A stretch of DNA of 64,000 bases, from positions 15,607,541 to 15,671,540 of the forward strand of contig NC_134279.1 of the NCBI RefSeq assembly GCF_949628215.1, read 5' to 3'. The DNA comes from Phalacrocorax aristotelis. Taxonomy: Eukaryota; Chordata; Aves; Suliformes; Phalacrocoracidae. The notes under the pieces were generated by a model. That model was given only the letters and a program-made list of their open reading frames with translations. It did not search any database and was not told the DNA's origin. How positions within the stretch are numbered: position 1 is the first letter of the stretch; the number at the start of each line of letters is the position of its first letter. The position numbers were made by a program, and so were the translations under genes. Shown piece after piece: positions 1-13,400 of this stretch.

Positions 1-3000
1 CAGAGGTCAGTGCTGTGTTTGCTTCTCCTTCAGTGAAAAAATAAATGGGTCATAATTCCGATTTCCTCAGACAATTGCAAAACATTGGCTCATAATAAGA
101 AATTAGTAGAATGACCTCAAGGATTGAGAGCCAAGAGTAGGCAGCTGACACCCACTCCAGCTCCTTCTCATTTCCCTGGGAGACCAGGAATATCTTCATT
201 GTTTCAAGTGAATTTCTTATGCTTGCAGGTGTCAATTTGAGATTCATTACAGTGAGCTTTGTTCTTGAATTGTCCTGTGTCACCAGGATCCCTTTTTTCT
301 AAGTTGGTTTTCATTCGTCCAAATGAACAGATTCTTCCAAATGCATATTAAGTGCCTTGCACCTTTTTCTGACATATATGGTACTTCGTCGTAAAGAAAT
401 GCTTGTTGTAATTTGATATAAATTCATCAGTCGTTCTTTACTGAACCTTACAGATGAGTGAAACTACATTCTGTTGCTGCATGTTTATTTCAATTATTTG
501 CAACACCTTCACACCTCTGGATAAAATATCTCTTCCAGCTTCAAAATGGACATGATTGCAGCAGGCTGGCTATTGGTAAGAGGGATAAATGTGAGAAAGA
601 CAGAGGAATGACATGCAGAAGCTCTGTTTAGTCAGTGGATGGCAGAGCTAATTCTAAAAGAAATTATCGTGCTGGGTAATTTTGTATGGCCACATCACAA
701 ACTGTAGTTATAGTGGTGGATGCATGGCTATTCATACTGGAATTTGACAAACGTACATTTCAGTTGTTCTTTTGAAATAATAAAAAACATCAATGATTGT
801 GGTAGGGGTGGAATAAGCCATGCCAACTTTCTCACTGGAAAATAGGAAGCTGTGTCATGAATTGCCTGGAGAAATAAAGAATTTCCTTTCTTCTACATAT
901 CCGGAGCAAGTGGATCACCTTCATACTGGGGAGAGACACAATTCAAGTCCATATTTACTTCTATAGCCATCCTGAAAGCTTTGGAGTTAAGAAGTAGACC
1001 TGCTTTGCCCACCATGTCTCAGATGTTTCCATCCTCATGATCCCAAGAGCAGAAAGATGCTTTAGAAGCTTTGCCAGGCACTTTTGGCAGAAAATTAACT
1101 AAGACTGAACTCCTTGGTCATGATTGGACCAATTCTAGTACTCAGGCTCATTCTTTAGTGTTTTTTGGTACAATTTTCCATTGGATTAGAATTTTTATTC
1201 CATACTGTTATTAGGTAGATGTAGAGGCTCTTCTTGATTTCAGTGTTGCTCCCAGTTTGGATGTTTTTGGTGTTTGTTTTTTTTTTTGAGTGGGGTTTTT
1301 TTCCTCTGTGTGTGGTTTTTTTTTTTATTTTAACCCTCCAAACCATGTGGTAGAAAGCAGATAAAGCAAAGAATGAAGATAAGAAGAGACCTGGTCATAT
1401 GGATCTTGTAGTGCCTTTGGGCTAGATAGTTTGACCACCTCAGTAGAGAGGCTACTAGCAACTCTTCATCTTTCACTTCATGTGGAAATGCCATCCCTAT
1501 GGCCTCCTCTTTCACAACCCTGCAAGGGGCTGGGGCTCCGAGGCTGGCCCATAAATTCAAGGTGATGCTTTCACTACAGTGGGTTGTTGCAGTGCTGCGT
1601 GTCCAGGAACAAACTGAGTGGAATGGGTGTAGTAATCGTCTTTTGCTGTGTGGCAAATGTGACATGTTGGGTGAAAAGCAATAGACTGCCAAAGCCCCTC
1701 TGTTTTATTTGTTCCTCCTCCAAACCTGTTCTGCTTTTTTTTTGGATATGCCTGTGATAGCTCTCAGTAGCCCTCAGAAAACCTCATATGTCTTGGACTG
1801 AGTGGTTTGCCAGGGAAAATTATAGGTGTCAAAGAGCTGCAGTCCCATCATTCAGCATGATGGAGGGGTGAGCATGGGAGGTGTTTGCTTACTCTCTGGT
1901 TTTTTAGAAGGTGGCAGGGAAGAATTACAGTGTCTGTCTGTGCTTCTGGTATAATGGGGAATATGACTTTGTAAGGGTTAGACAGGCAGTGCAAATGGTC
2001 TTACAGGATGGAAAACAACTCTCCCTCATTCAGGAGAGGAAAACTCTTCTTCCTCCCTCCAGGGTAGGGAAGTCTGTCTTTCCCTCTCTCCTTTTAAGAA
2101 ATTATCGCTCTTTTGTGTGTCTAGGCTTATTGCCGAGGCATCCTATTAAGAGAGTCACCACACCTTTCCTGTTACTTCCTGGTGTGCTATCAACACTTCA
2201 TTTCCCACACCTTTCCTGCCTCAAATCAGGTCCCAGAAACTACCTCCACCCTCCTGCCCACAAAGTTTTTAGCACCCAGGCGACACACATACCAATCCCC
2301 TGTGCTGAGGTTGAAGGTAGCTATTCCGAGATGCACTGCATTGTGCCAGAGGACCAACACCCACTCATCCAGCTCTCCACTGTATGCTACCTTAGGGAGT
2401 GTGTGTTAACAGAGCAAGCCGCTCGAGGAAGAGACCAGAAATGAAACTGTAAGAAATGGTAGCTAAACAGAAATGGGTAAGCAAAGCTTTTTTACAAGCA
2501 ATGAAACATTGTTCCTAGAGAAGCCCAGAACTAGAGCCTTTTCATGAGGCAGGTGAGAAATAGCAGGTAACGGTGTGTCTAGCAGCAACAGTGTAATGGG
2601 AGAGTGAGGGGCTTGAGGTTGCCATTGAAAGAAAGAGCAATGGGAAGGCAGAAACAATTAAAAAACAAACCAGCGAGGTTTTGTAGAAGATACAGAAGGC
2701 TCAGAAAGAGGTCAGCAAGGGTAGAGAAGGCAGAGCAGGTAAATAATTAAAAGAAGATGCAAAACAAAAGCTAGACTTCTGAAGAAGATGCAATGTAGTT
2801 ACAAAGACCTAAGGGGTGGCATTCAGCAGCAAATATGAACATACAAAAGCTACTTGACTCATATGGCACAAGAAGCATGTCATCGTATCATGTGAGCTTG
2901 TAACATGTCAGGAGCCTGCTTGTTGGTGCCTGGGTGCATGGTATAAACTAGAGGACTTAGTGGTGGTGCAGCCCGCTCTGTAGTCTGTGCTTCTGTTACT

Positions 3001-4253
3001 GACTGGAGAGTATTGGGAGCACTTTCTACAGAGTTTGGGTCTGCTTTCATTTCTAAGGAATCCAGTTTGCGGGTACCAAGGCTGCTCCACAACACAAACC
3101 AAATAATGGTATGTGGTGATGGGGATGTTTTAAAAGGAGAGACCCAGCTTTAGAGAAACACGCTAACCTAAGCATGTGCATAGGAAAGATCTTTCATGGA
3201 CCAGCATATCACGATCTTGTAAGTTATGCCCTAAATGCTCATTCCACCAAGGTTAGTTAATTTATTCTGTGAGAAGGTTGTAAATGAGCAGCTGGCGGGC
3301 TCCTCTTAGGTTCTAGATACAGTTATTCACCTTTGTTTCTTCTGTGATGCATATAAGAAGGCAGGAGAGGGATTGGTGTAAGGGGCTGAACTGGGTCTTT
3401 CCTAAGAAATACTGATTTAAATTATTGGCATTTGATAGGATAGAACGAGAAACTTGCTTATCTATTGTATTTAAATTCTGTAGTCAAATAGATGTAAAGG
3501 TAGGTGACTTGTTACTTCACCACAGTGCATTTTGTAACCCTGCAATACAGTTTGACTAATTTCTTGTAGAGCAGTGGAAGGAGCAGGTTTTATTGTGTTG
3601 TCAATTCCTGCCTGCTAAAATTTGCATGTCCATTTCACAGGTATTGTTAAAAAATAAAATAACAAAGCTTAACTTGCATATCAAGCTTCTGTTCGGTTCC
3701 TTTGGTCAAATACCAAAACGAGGCAGTCATTTAATCATGAAGTCTGACTAAATAAGTCACTAATGTGAGTGCAAGTGTCAGTTGGAGAAGTGCTTCATGT
3801 GTATTAAATGAGTTTTAGAAAAGAAGATTTTAGGCAGTCTGGAAACCACACCTACTTAGTTCTGTCCTGTAATTTATTGGTGGGACACCTTGTGGAAACT
3901 AGTTGACACACTGACAAGTTTCCTTATTGGCAGCATCTTATTACCTAACATACATTATTACTTACCATGTTTTTTCTTTCTTCTCCCCTGTATTATCTCT
4001 GATGAGTAAATGCTTATCAATTAAAAGGGAGTAGGTGGATTTAGGGCGGGACAAAGGGTAGAAATTACATTATCACTGAGAGCAGCTGTGGTGTCAGGCT
4101 TCAGAGGGCATCAGCTTTTTCCTAGAGAAAGCTTTGGCTTTTAGAATGTGGAGTTTTTATTTGCCTCTGTCTCTTGAAGTTTACTGGATTCTCCACTACA
4201 GATGAACATATGTTCTCAGAAAGGTAGCAGGTTGGCATTTTGAAGGAGCACGC
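1..4253. other. 5' flank of the GPAT3-like gene
   Basis: AT-rich unique-looking DNA with no coding exon that I can support. Open frames here (for example 177 codons at 1911-2444) show no recognisable domain. Non-coding first exons and the promoter of the GPAT3-like gene probably lie here or before the window, since 4199-4201 could be a splice acceptor. T/G-rich low-complexity sequence occurs at about 1258-1334. Confidence 0.6.
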
Positions 4254-4409
4254 ATGGAAGAAAATAAAGAGGGCCTTGGCCTCACAGAGGGCAAAATTTT
4301 GTTTATCTGGATGATTTTGTTTGTAGTGTTAATTTTGTTGCCCTCAATATTTAGAGTGTCATTGGGGATTTCTCATTTCTATGTGAGAATTGTAATAAAA
4401 ATGTTAGAG
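4254..4409 (+). CDS. GPAT3-like paralog, coding exon 1
   Basis: Encodes residues 1-52. Starts MEENKEGLGL and ends VIKMLE, then donor GTAAGT. It aligns with downstream exon 1 around LPS-x-F/L-x-VSLGIS. The ATG at 4254 is the first Met after an in-frame TGA near 4204, so the start is well bounded. The middle (about 15-33) is a strongly hydrophobic, likely membrane-inserting segment. A pyrimidine-rich CAG at 4199-4201 could be an acceptor, which would make this exon begin at 4202 after an upstream non-coding exon (inference). Confidence 0.88.
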
Positions 4410-7400
4410 GTAAGTTGAGAATTGGATTAAAAAGGTATGTGTTTACTACAGGATATATTTAATAAAAAAAATTTTGTACATTTGATATAGGTGCCATAAA
4501 AGTCAGCAGAAAGAATTCCATTAACTTCAATATGTTGTTTGCATCTTTAAGTTATGTGGTGTGTTTAATGATGTCTAGTTATGTGCTGGGTTATAATCTG
4601 GGACTGGTTTGAGGTTTTCTTGGGTTAAAGTAGAGATTTCGTGATACATTGCTTCTAGTTCAAGCTGATTAGAATGCTTCATGCTATACTCATGACAAGT
4701 CAAATATAAATAAAAAGAGGTATTAGTTTATGAGAGTTGGTAAATAACAAGAACGTGTATTTTAGATGTACATAAGTTTCAGTGGTTTTATTTGGACTAT
4801 TTTAATTACATGATATTAATGAATAATGTTCTGTGTAAGAATACTGATTGTGTGTGTTTGCTTCTTCTAGTTATAAATCTGGGGGATGCAGCAGTCACAA
4901 GTTCTGTTGTACGAGACTTGAAGAATTCTTGCAACCTTCTAAAAATCTAGGGTTTTTTTAGAGATGAACAGGTCATGGCTAAGATCCTGATTCTGCTGAT
5001 ATCAGCAAAAGTTTTCTGGGGCCTTTAGTAAGCTAGAATTGCATTTAATTTTTCAAGTCTGACTTTTCATATCCATAGGTGGCCAAAAGTAGCTGCTGTG
5101 AATTCATCCCATTAAACGGTGAAGCATTTCTGTTTTCCAGTAGATTAACTTTGTCTTTCTGGCATAAATCTGCTTTTCATGAATATACTTTTTACTTGTG
5201 GCAGAAAACTTATTAGTAGTATTGTTACTATTATTAAGCTGTTGAGCCATCTATTTGTGCAGTAGAACATGTCTGTAACAATGTGATACAGTTAATATCA
5301 TGATATCATGACCATCTTACCTTTCCAATTCTGTCTTATTTCTGTCTTATAATTTTTCTGAGTTGTTTTTTAATACTGATTAAGAGCTATTGGGCAGCGA
5401 CTGTCTTCAGCTGTATAAACATAATTTAGCATAGTGCACATGACTGCAAACTTTAGGGGTTACCTGTTTTTTCAGATACAAATGTCAATAGGAAATGACT
5501 GCCTACAGTGGCTATATGTAATATTGGCTTTTATATGTGATACTTTTTTTTAATTTATTTTATCAGCCAGTGGTATGCTAATTAAATTCTTATTGGTACC
5601 CTGAGTAAGAGGCTTGTGGTACTTGGAATTTATTTCATCAAGCTCTCTCATATCAAACACAAACCTGAACAGGTCTTTGGATAGCTTTGCTGCTGTAGTT
5701 GGCAGATATTAAAATAATTTCTGTATTTGTTTTTGCCCCTGTCCTTTTCCCAATTTTGAAGGACACTTGATGCACTCATTGGGTGCTTTACATAGGAAGG
5801 CATTTCTCTTTGGAAAAGCACATTAAATGTTCTTCTTTCCACAGTATATCACTTATCACAAGCATGATAATTATGTGTTCACAATACGGAGGATTAATTT
5901 ATCAAAAAAGTTATTCACTTAATTGTTATGTGATCAGATATCTGATCACATGTCTAGTTCCCCATTGCCACAGCAGCTAATAACAGGAAGAGCCCAGCTC
6001 CATGTACTGCAATTCAGGCTGGCTTGTTTCATTCCTTTGTTGAAAGTTGTTGCCTAACTGTCTTGTGGGCAAAAAAGGAGTTTCCTCTGTTTTCACCTTA
6101 CAATTAATTTCAGCTATTTTCTCTGAAATATTGTTCAAATGCTCCTCATTGTGCCAAAAGAGTAACTAAGAGCTATCTTGGTGGGAAATGGGAAGGAGAG
6201 AGGATGGAGGGAATGTTAGGTCCCCTTTGCTTGTGCTGTGGCCCACTTGGCTTTTCAGAATAAGGATAGGGCTGGGAAATGCTGGGTTAAAGCTTGTGCA
6301 AACAATCGCTGGGCCTGTTTTTGGGGTCCTGGGGCTCATTAGCCAGAATATGGCTGAAATTGCTGCTTGGGACAGTTAGCTTTAAAGCAGGCTTACATGT
6401 TCCTTTTGTTCAAGAAATGAACAACTTCACCTTGATAGCCTAGTGAAGTGTTGACTTGTGACATCACCTGAGATCTTGCTAACGGGGTAACGCACAAAGA
6501 CCATGCTTGGTTCCTGTTGTTAACCTGAATGGTGAAATAGGATACCAACTAGCTGAAAATGCTAAGGGCAGACCTACTGACTGTATCGCAGGAATATCAG
6601 CACTCTAGGAAGTACCAAACAACCTGTTGATGTTTCACCAAAAACCAAACCTTGAGCACTATGACTAAATTCTCTGTTGTGTTGCATTTGATTTAGTTTG
6701 TTATGTAGACCAGTGAAATGAATAGAAAACTTCTTACCTGAGAACACTTTATATTTGCTTCTTACCCCTGTAAATGACTCTGCAAATTGGGAGGCAGAGG
6801 GAAAACATATTTAATTTTTCTGTTTTGTCAATTTGAGGAAAAATAAAAGTAGAGACTGAAATCAAGTACCTTCAAGTCAAAAGATACTTTTTAAAAAGTT
6901 GTGTTTTCAAAGAAACCATGTCTGTAGCCCTTACTGAATTTACTGGGAGCTCTAGGTGTTTTAGGATAAAGCCCAGCTTTGCAAATCTATTACTAAACAA
7001 TGAGTAATGATGGCATATGATAAGTCATTTTGATTTCCTGACCTCACTGAGGTGTGTTAGCAGTGTGAACAGTGACTGGAACACATGGGCAAGGTGTAAT
7101 CTATGTACAGAAGAATTTGTACCCTTTGCTCTTCTTCATCAAGGAATCTAGATACTTTTGTGTTAGAAACAAAACAAACCTTTTTGCAAAAGCAAGGTTC
7201 AAGATTTGAAAATTTGAGGGGTGATTGTTTTTGTTTGTGGGGGTTTTTGGTTTTGTGTGGCTTGGGCTTTTTCTGTGGGTTCAAAAAAAATGGTATTACT
7301 ATAGTATACTATATTATATAATAATATTACTATAGTATAATAGTAAAAGATCTCCAAGACAGTAATTTAAGTTGCATAACTGTTATCCCATAATTACTAT

Positions 7401-10400
7401 TACTACCATTCATTTAGCCTTAAAGTATTTCTGGAAATTATAAAGGTGAATTTGGTTTGGTTTCCAATAGGGTTATTCTTTCCCGTGTGCTTGTAAGCTT
7501 TTGTTAGTAAAATAATGTTTTCTCCAGGTTTTGTATTTGCTTGTCTGTGATGGGGTTTGGTGGAAATGACGATACTAGGAAAGCTATGCTAGGGACATTA
7601 CTCCAGCTCTTTAGTGTTGCAGCTGCAGAAGGAAATGCATTTGCTAGAACGAAATCTACACCATGCTCTCACAGTCCTGTGGAGAGTCAAATAAACATGT
7701 TAAATAGCTGTAGCTTCATTTGCCAAGATTCTTCTGCAATTTTACGAGGTCTGAGCTTCTGTATGAATTTGGAGTATTGCTGTTTCTCAAGAAATACTCA
7801 CATGTAGGAAAGACATCAGCCAGCTAATAACTGTGGATATTCTTTGAATTGATAGCTCACTTGTACATTGAGGTAGCTAATATGCTGTAAACTCCCACTG
7901 GAGTATGGGCAGATGTTGCAGACACTTAAGATATTGGAAGTAGCTCACTGCTGTACTTCCAGATACGTGGTTATCCTGAGCTAGCCACTGCATCAAAAAA
8001 AACCACAAAGAAATTATACTTGTCCTTTTATCCCAAACACTTGTTTTGGACCCTTCTCAACCTATATCATCTGCCCTCACTAGAGCAGCCAAGAGATCTG
8101 TCAGTGCTTTTTCACTGTCCAATTGTGGCCAGTCACTACTTGCCCATCCTCTCAGGCCCACTATATAATATGTGGATGATTTGATCTGGGTTGTTCTTTG
8201 GGACATGAAAGGGGAAATGAGGCCAGACAGAATGGACTGTTGAATGAAAAGGCCATAAGTGCTTGATCTTAGATGGTGATTTTAGCTTGTAGTAAAAGCC
8301 TACTGTCCTTCTCGTTGTAATTATATTGGAAGATTTTACATGGAGTAATTGCCCCCAGGCCTTTGACACATGAGAACAAAGCCAAGAAGAGGATTGAAAA
8401 ACGCCAGTGTGTAATCAATAATTCTAAAAAGTTTTTTGTGAGAATATGGGAGAAGAGGTAGTAAAATATGGGAACGTAGAGGGAGAGAGGCAAAACCAAA
8501 TTATTGCACAGTACAGAAAGATGGAGTACCAAACAACATACTGAGCTGTACTTAAAAGGAAAAAGGGACAAGAACAACAAGTGAGACTTTTAAAAAAATG
8601 AACATTTCATATTGTATAGCTTTTCATGTCATGTACTATGAAGAAAGTAATTAACATAATGAAATATTAAACACCCTTACTTTGTTCAGAATGTAATTAT
8701 AGGAAGCCTCAAACAAATGGGCTGTTGGAGTTAAGCTGTCAAGTCTTCAGCATTTCAGCTGGGATCACCCACTGGATACTTAGACTCCTTGTGTCCTCAT
8801 CACTTCAGAAATGGGAGGGAGGAAAGCACAGCACACAAGTTCTCATTTGGTCAGCAAACTTAGGAATGAAGTTGCTCCATTTAGCACTTAAATTCTGTCT
8901 TAGTTGCAACACCTGTGTTATTGCAAGATATTTAAAACATCCTTTCATTACTGTTTTGCAACAAAGACCAGCATGACAGCTCTGTCTCAATAGCGTACAA
9001 AACAAAGGCTATCACAAAGCCTTATTTCATATTTTAAAAACAAATTAAATGTACAGATGCCACCAAATGCAGAACAACGTAGAAGCTACTCTGCTGGGTC
9101 AGTCCAGAGTTTGACCCAGACCAATTAGCCTGGCTTTGACAGGCATCAACTCAATTGCTTGATGAAAAGACTAAGAGCTGGGTGATTGTATGGTGGTATT
9201 GCCAGGAATACCCTCCCAGCTGCTTGTTGCTTCAGCCTCCTGTGTGGATTCATGAGTTAGAGTTTTGTGTCCCATGGTGATTTTTCACCCATGTTTTTAT
9301 GTATCTGCTCCCATTTCCGTTGATCTCTGGCAGTATGTCCCAAACAAAGAACTCCACAACTTCATTGTGTTTCGTGGAAATACATTACCTTTTTCTTGCT
9401 CATACACTCTGCCCAACGCTTTCATGTGATGCTACCTGGCTCTTGTATTAGAAGAGAAGATGTATAACTGTTCCTTATGCACCTGCTCTGTGCCAGCCCA
9501 GATTTTGTAGACTTCTGTCATCTGCCATCTCAGCCAGCTCTTTTCCAAGCTAACAATTCACCTAATGAAAGCTCCTCCTCATCTGCCTTGTCCTCTGCCT
9601 TTGTAGCCTTAACTGACTATTTAGTTACAGGCTGCCACCTTTGCCCTGCTGTTTGCCTGTGCTATGAGACAGGACTTTATAAAAGGTTTACTAGTAAAGT
9701 ATAAATCTTTGTTGGTTTTGACTTGTCTTACTCATTTGAATTAGTTACCATATTTTTGTGGTTTAGCTTGGTCAGTGATTATCACCTTCTTTCTACCTGG
9801 GAGTCAAAAGCCAGCCTTCTTGAGGTATTCCAAATCCTTCAGGACAGTATGAGCAAGCTCGTTTCTGCCAGTGCTTGCCAACTGGCAGGTGCCTGCTCAT
9901 GTAGGAGGGCTGTGATGGGCAAGATAAGGGTGGCAGACAGGAGACAGGAAAGCAGAGAGTAAGACAAAGGGCTTTATTTGCCAAGCTAGGTGACTCTTAT
10001 TTTTTCCTCCCTCATGCCATCCAACTATCCTAAAGGATACTGCAGAAAGGGTGAGGACCAGCAGTATATTATAGAGAGGTTAAATTTGCCACATGTTGGC
10101 CTTTACTGTCTTATGTAACATTCTTGTTCCTGTGCCAGATATTCTTTCATTTCTCAGTGTGTGGACTGCTGTTTTCATGACATCCCCTGGCTCCCCGATT
10201 CCAAATCACTCTCCATGTGTTGCAAAGGATTGAGATAGACGAGGTACCAGTTTACCTTTCCTAGGGTATAATTGGAAAGTACAGACAAGGTGAAGGTCTT
10301 TTTTTTAAAAAAAAAAAAAAAAAAGTGTTGTAACAGATGGTTTGCATGGCGTTTAAAATATCGCATCACTGCCTATTTTGCTTCCTCTTTTTTCTTTTCT

Positions 10401-13400
10401 TTTAAGATGGCTGGTTAAAAAAAAGGTTAACTAAGGGTAACTAAAATATTCTAATTATGCCATGATAAAGTGTCCCTTTTTTGTTATTGATTTAAACTTC
10501 AATAGCTACAGAAGGAGATGGTAGAGAGCACGCAAAAATTAAGGATGGCAAAAAGCTAGTCTATGTTGATGATACATGCAACACATTGTAACATGGTGAA
10601 GACTATTTGAGATCAAGGTTTGTGGTGACTTAAATGGCTGTGCATGTCAGTTTATCAACTCTTTAGCAAGAGTTTATCCCAGAGCAGAAGTATGTATCCT
10701 AATCTATTGAAGGTGGGGAGTCTTAAATAGCAGGTGAGGACATAAGTTGAGTGGGTCACTTATTTCTTAATAATGAGTAAAGCCTACATGCAAGCATCCT
10801 GTGTCCTTTGTTAGAGCAGATATCTTGACGTAAATGCGGGAAGATCTAGTACTCATGAGAACAACTACTTAGATGTCTATATATGTATGACGAAAACATT
10901 CAAAAGTATGAAAACTTCAAAAACTAAGCATATTGGTATATTTGATTTTGCTAATGGAGGAGTGTTATGCTGCTCTGCACAGTGAGCAGAAACTTGGTTT
11001 AGCTCAAAAAGGTAAAGACAGGGAAGGGTGGAAGCTTATTACCACATTTCAGAAATACTATGAATACGAAATGGTCCCTCCTCTGTTTTCTGTTAACAGA
11101 AACTGTACGAATACCCTAAAACTGAGGTGATCTCTTTTATTCTTTAATATCAATTCTTAGATCTATTTTTCTGGCATGTCTCTAATGTCAGTGATAGTAT
11201 ATTGCATCATTCTATTGCCTGAAACTAAATGGGAAAGAGAGTTTTGGACCCAGGGACCTCATAGAGTCTCTTAGGTAGCTTAGTAATTTGTGGGGCCCCA
11301 GGGAAAAAACCAACTGCCTGTGTCCTGAAAAGAAGTTTGAGCCAAACCATTTTTCCTGAAAATGGTGAAATGTAATCAATGTAACAAATAAAATAGGAGG
11401 TGTGCGGGACAGCCTTCAGGCTGAATTTGAAAAATGAAAATCTAAGACTTGGCTTCAATAAGAGAGGCTCAGGCTATTCACCTAATGTAATTACAGAATG
11501 CCTGGAAATGATTAAATGAAAACCATTAACATCTACTTTTCTTGTTTTGGGAACAGTGGGCCAACCTGCACATTGAGGAGGGAGTGAAAAAGCAGAAGGT
11601 GCTGGCACTTGAAAATTTAATCTCCACTGGTAAGATCTCTGAATGAAGGCGACATGGCACTATTCACCTTGTAAAAAGGCAACTGTTTTAATATCTTACA
11701 AGAGAGTAAACCTAAATATAAATTGCGTTTGATATTAAGTAAGAAAACTGGAATGGCCGTAAAGGAGTTTGATGGGCAAATAACTGCTGAAGTTACAAAC
11801 CCACAAAAGAGACCTTAAGTATGTTATAAGCAAAATAATCAATCAGTGATTGAGTCTTCTGCATAAAAGGTGTTAGAGACTAGTGTGAGTATAGAAAGAC
11901 ATTGCTGATAACCATTTAGGAAGCTGTCCCTATTTTCATAAGTATTTTGCATTTTCTGACTCTGTCAGTTCCCCCTCTACAAGATTAGGAGGAATGAGTA
12001 TTCTTTGCCCTTGATATTGCTTGGAATGGATTCTCTCTTGCTTCTTGTAACTCCTAGCGTGCAAAGAGCCAGGGTCTCTCAAGTAAAGGAGCTACACCAT
12101 CTCATGCATCACAGTTACAGTTTGCACTCATCTCTAGGCATGGGGATAAAATCTTAGACATTTTTTTTTTCCTCTTCCCAACTATGTTTCCTTTCTTTGA
12201 CCAAAGGGGACTGGGTTAAGTTTTCATAATAATTAATCCTGTTACTTGTAGTGCCGTTTTTAGTCATCAGTCACATAGACTGCTTGGATTGTCAGCTAAT
12301 GAATTTCATGTCTTATGATTTCCTGGACATCGAAGGTTTGACTGAAGTGCAGCTGGAGGAAAGTTTTGTGATTCTGATTGGGGGTAGTATGTTGATTAAG
12401 ATAAATTAAATGTCTTTTGAATAATGCATATTTAATGTCATTGAATACCTTCTCCCTGTCCTGTGCATCATCTCATGTCCTGTCCCTGCCCCCCCCCCCA
12501 AAAACCCCCACAAAAACCAAACAAAAAACCACAAACCAAAACAAAGAAGCCAAAACCAAAAACCCACAAACAACTAAAAAACCCCCACCAAACCACCCCA
12601 AACAAAATAGCCAAGTATTAACTGGCATGAATCAATACAGTTTGTCACTGTAACCAGCCAAACAAGAATCTGGTCTTAGAGTGACCTCAGCAAACATCTG
12701 AGACTTGCTGTGTGGCTGTCCTGTGAGATGTAATTTTACAGATATGGAACATGACTGTGTTGTCATTCTCCCTGCAGAATGCTTCTCTGTTACACTCTGT
12801 ATATCTCAGGGGGAAGATCTAGACAATTTGAAGTTTCTTGCTAGTGAAGTGACTCTTAAAGAAGGGATAGGGGAAGAGAGAAGGCTCTGAGAAAAAATAC
12901 CAGAGGAAGCTGTTTGTTACAGCTGGGAAAAAGTAAAACAAATCAACAGCAACAAGAACAAAAACTATACAAATACGTCCTGAACTTGCGTCAAGGCAGC
13001 AGGAGGGATCTGCAGTCTTGGCAGTGCACTGCTGATATTTCTAGGTGTGTGTGCATATGGTGTTTGGTAAATGACAGTGAAGTAGGTGGTGTTGTGCTCA
13101 AGGTTGTATTTGCAGCTTGTTCTTAATGCTTTGCTCCTTTCTTCAACAATTTAGTGGTGTTATATGGTGTAGGATTAGAGAAGTAACCTGCGGAAATAAA
13201 TGCCAGTATGTAAATGAGGCATAAAAATGCAATTATGGTGCTTGGAGTAGGAGGAGAGCTGTTTCTAAAAAGCACATGTATTTTACTCTTTTTGGAATCC
13301 ATGTTGTCCGTTCCACTGCATGGAAGGAAGACTCATGTTCTCATGCAGGAATCATCCAGAGAGAGGAAACCTCCATGGAACAGGAGATTGCTGGCCAGCA

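Larger units (their letters stand above)
4410..11556 (+). other. Intron 1 of the GPAT3-like gene
   Basis: 7.1-kb AT-rich intron. It holds a 24-bp perfect palindrome (5928-5951), a 14-bp palindrome (5298-5311), a G/T-rich block (about 7215-7285), an A/T repeat (7294-7339), an ancient antisense CR1/L3-type fragment (about 9060-9600) and a T/A homopolymer tract near 10300-10323. No extra coding exon was recognised. Confidence 0.75.

Noticed and set aside
1330-1692. 120-codon minus-strand open frame
   Set aside because: No family resemblance; overlaps an opposing frame and T-rich low-complexity DNA.
1911-2444. 177-codon plus-strand open frame in the 5' flank
   Set aside because: No recognisable domain, low-complexity Leu/Pro/Ser-rich translation and no splice or promoter context. 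Consistent with a chance frame.
6188-6379. Candidate alternative first exon in intron 1
   Set aside because: Translation does not match the GPAT N-terminus; the true exon 1 is at 4254-4409.
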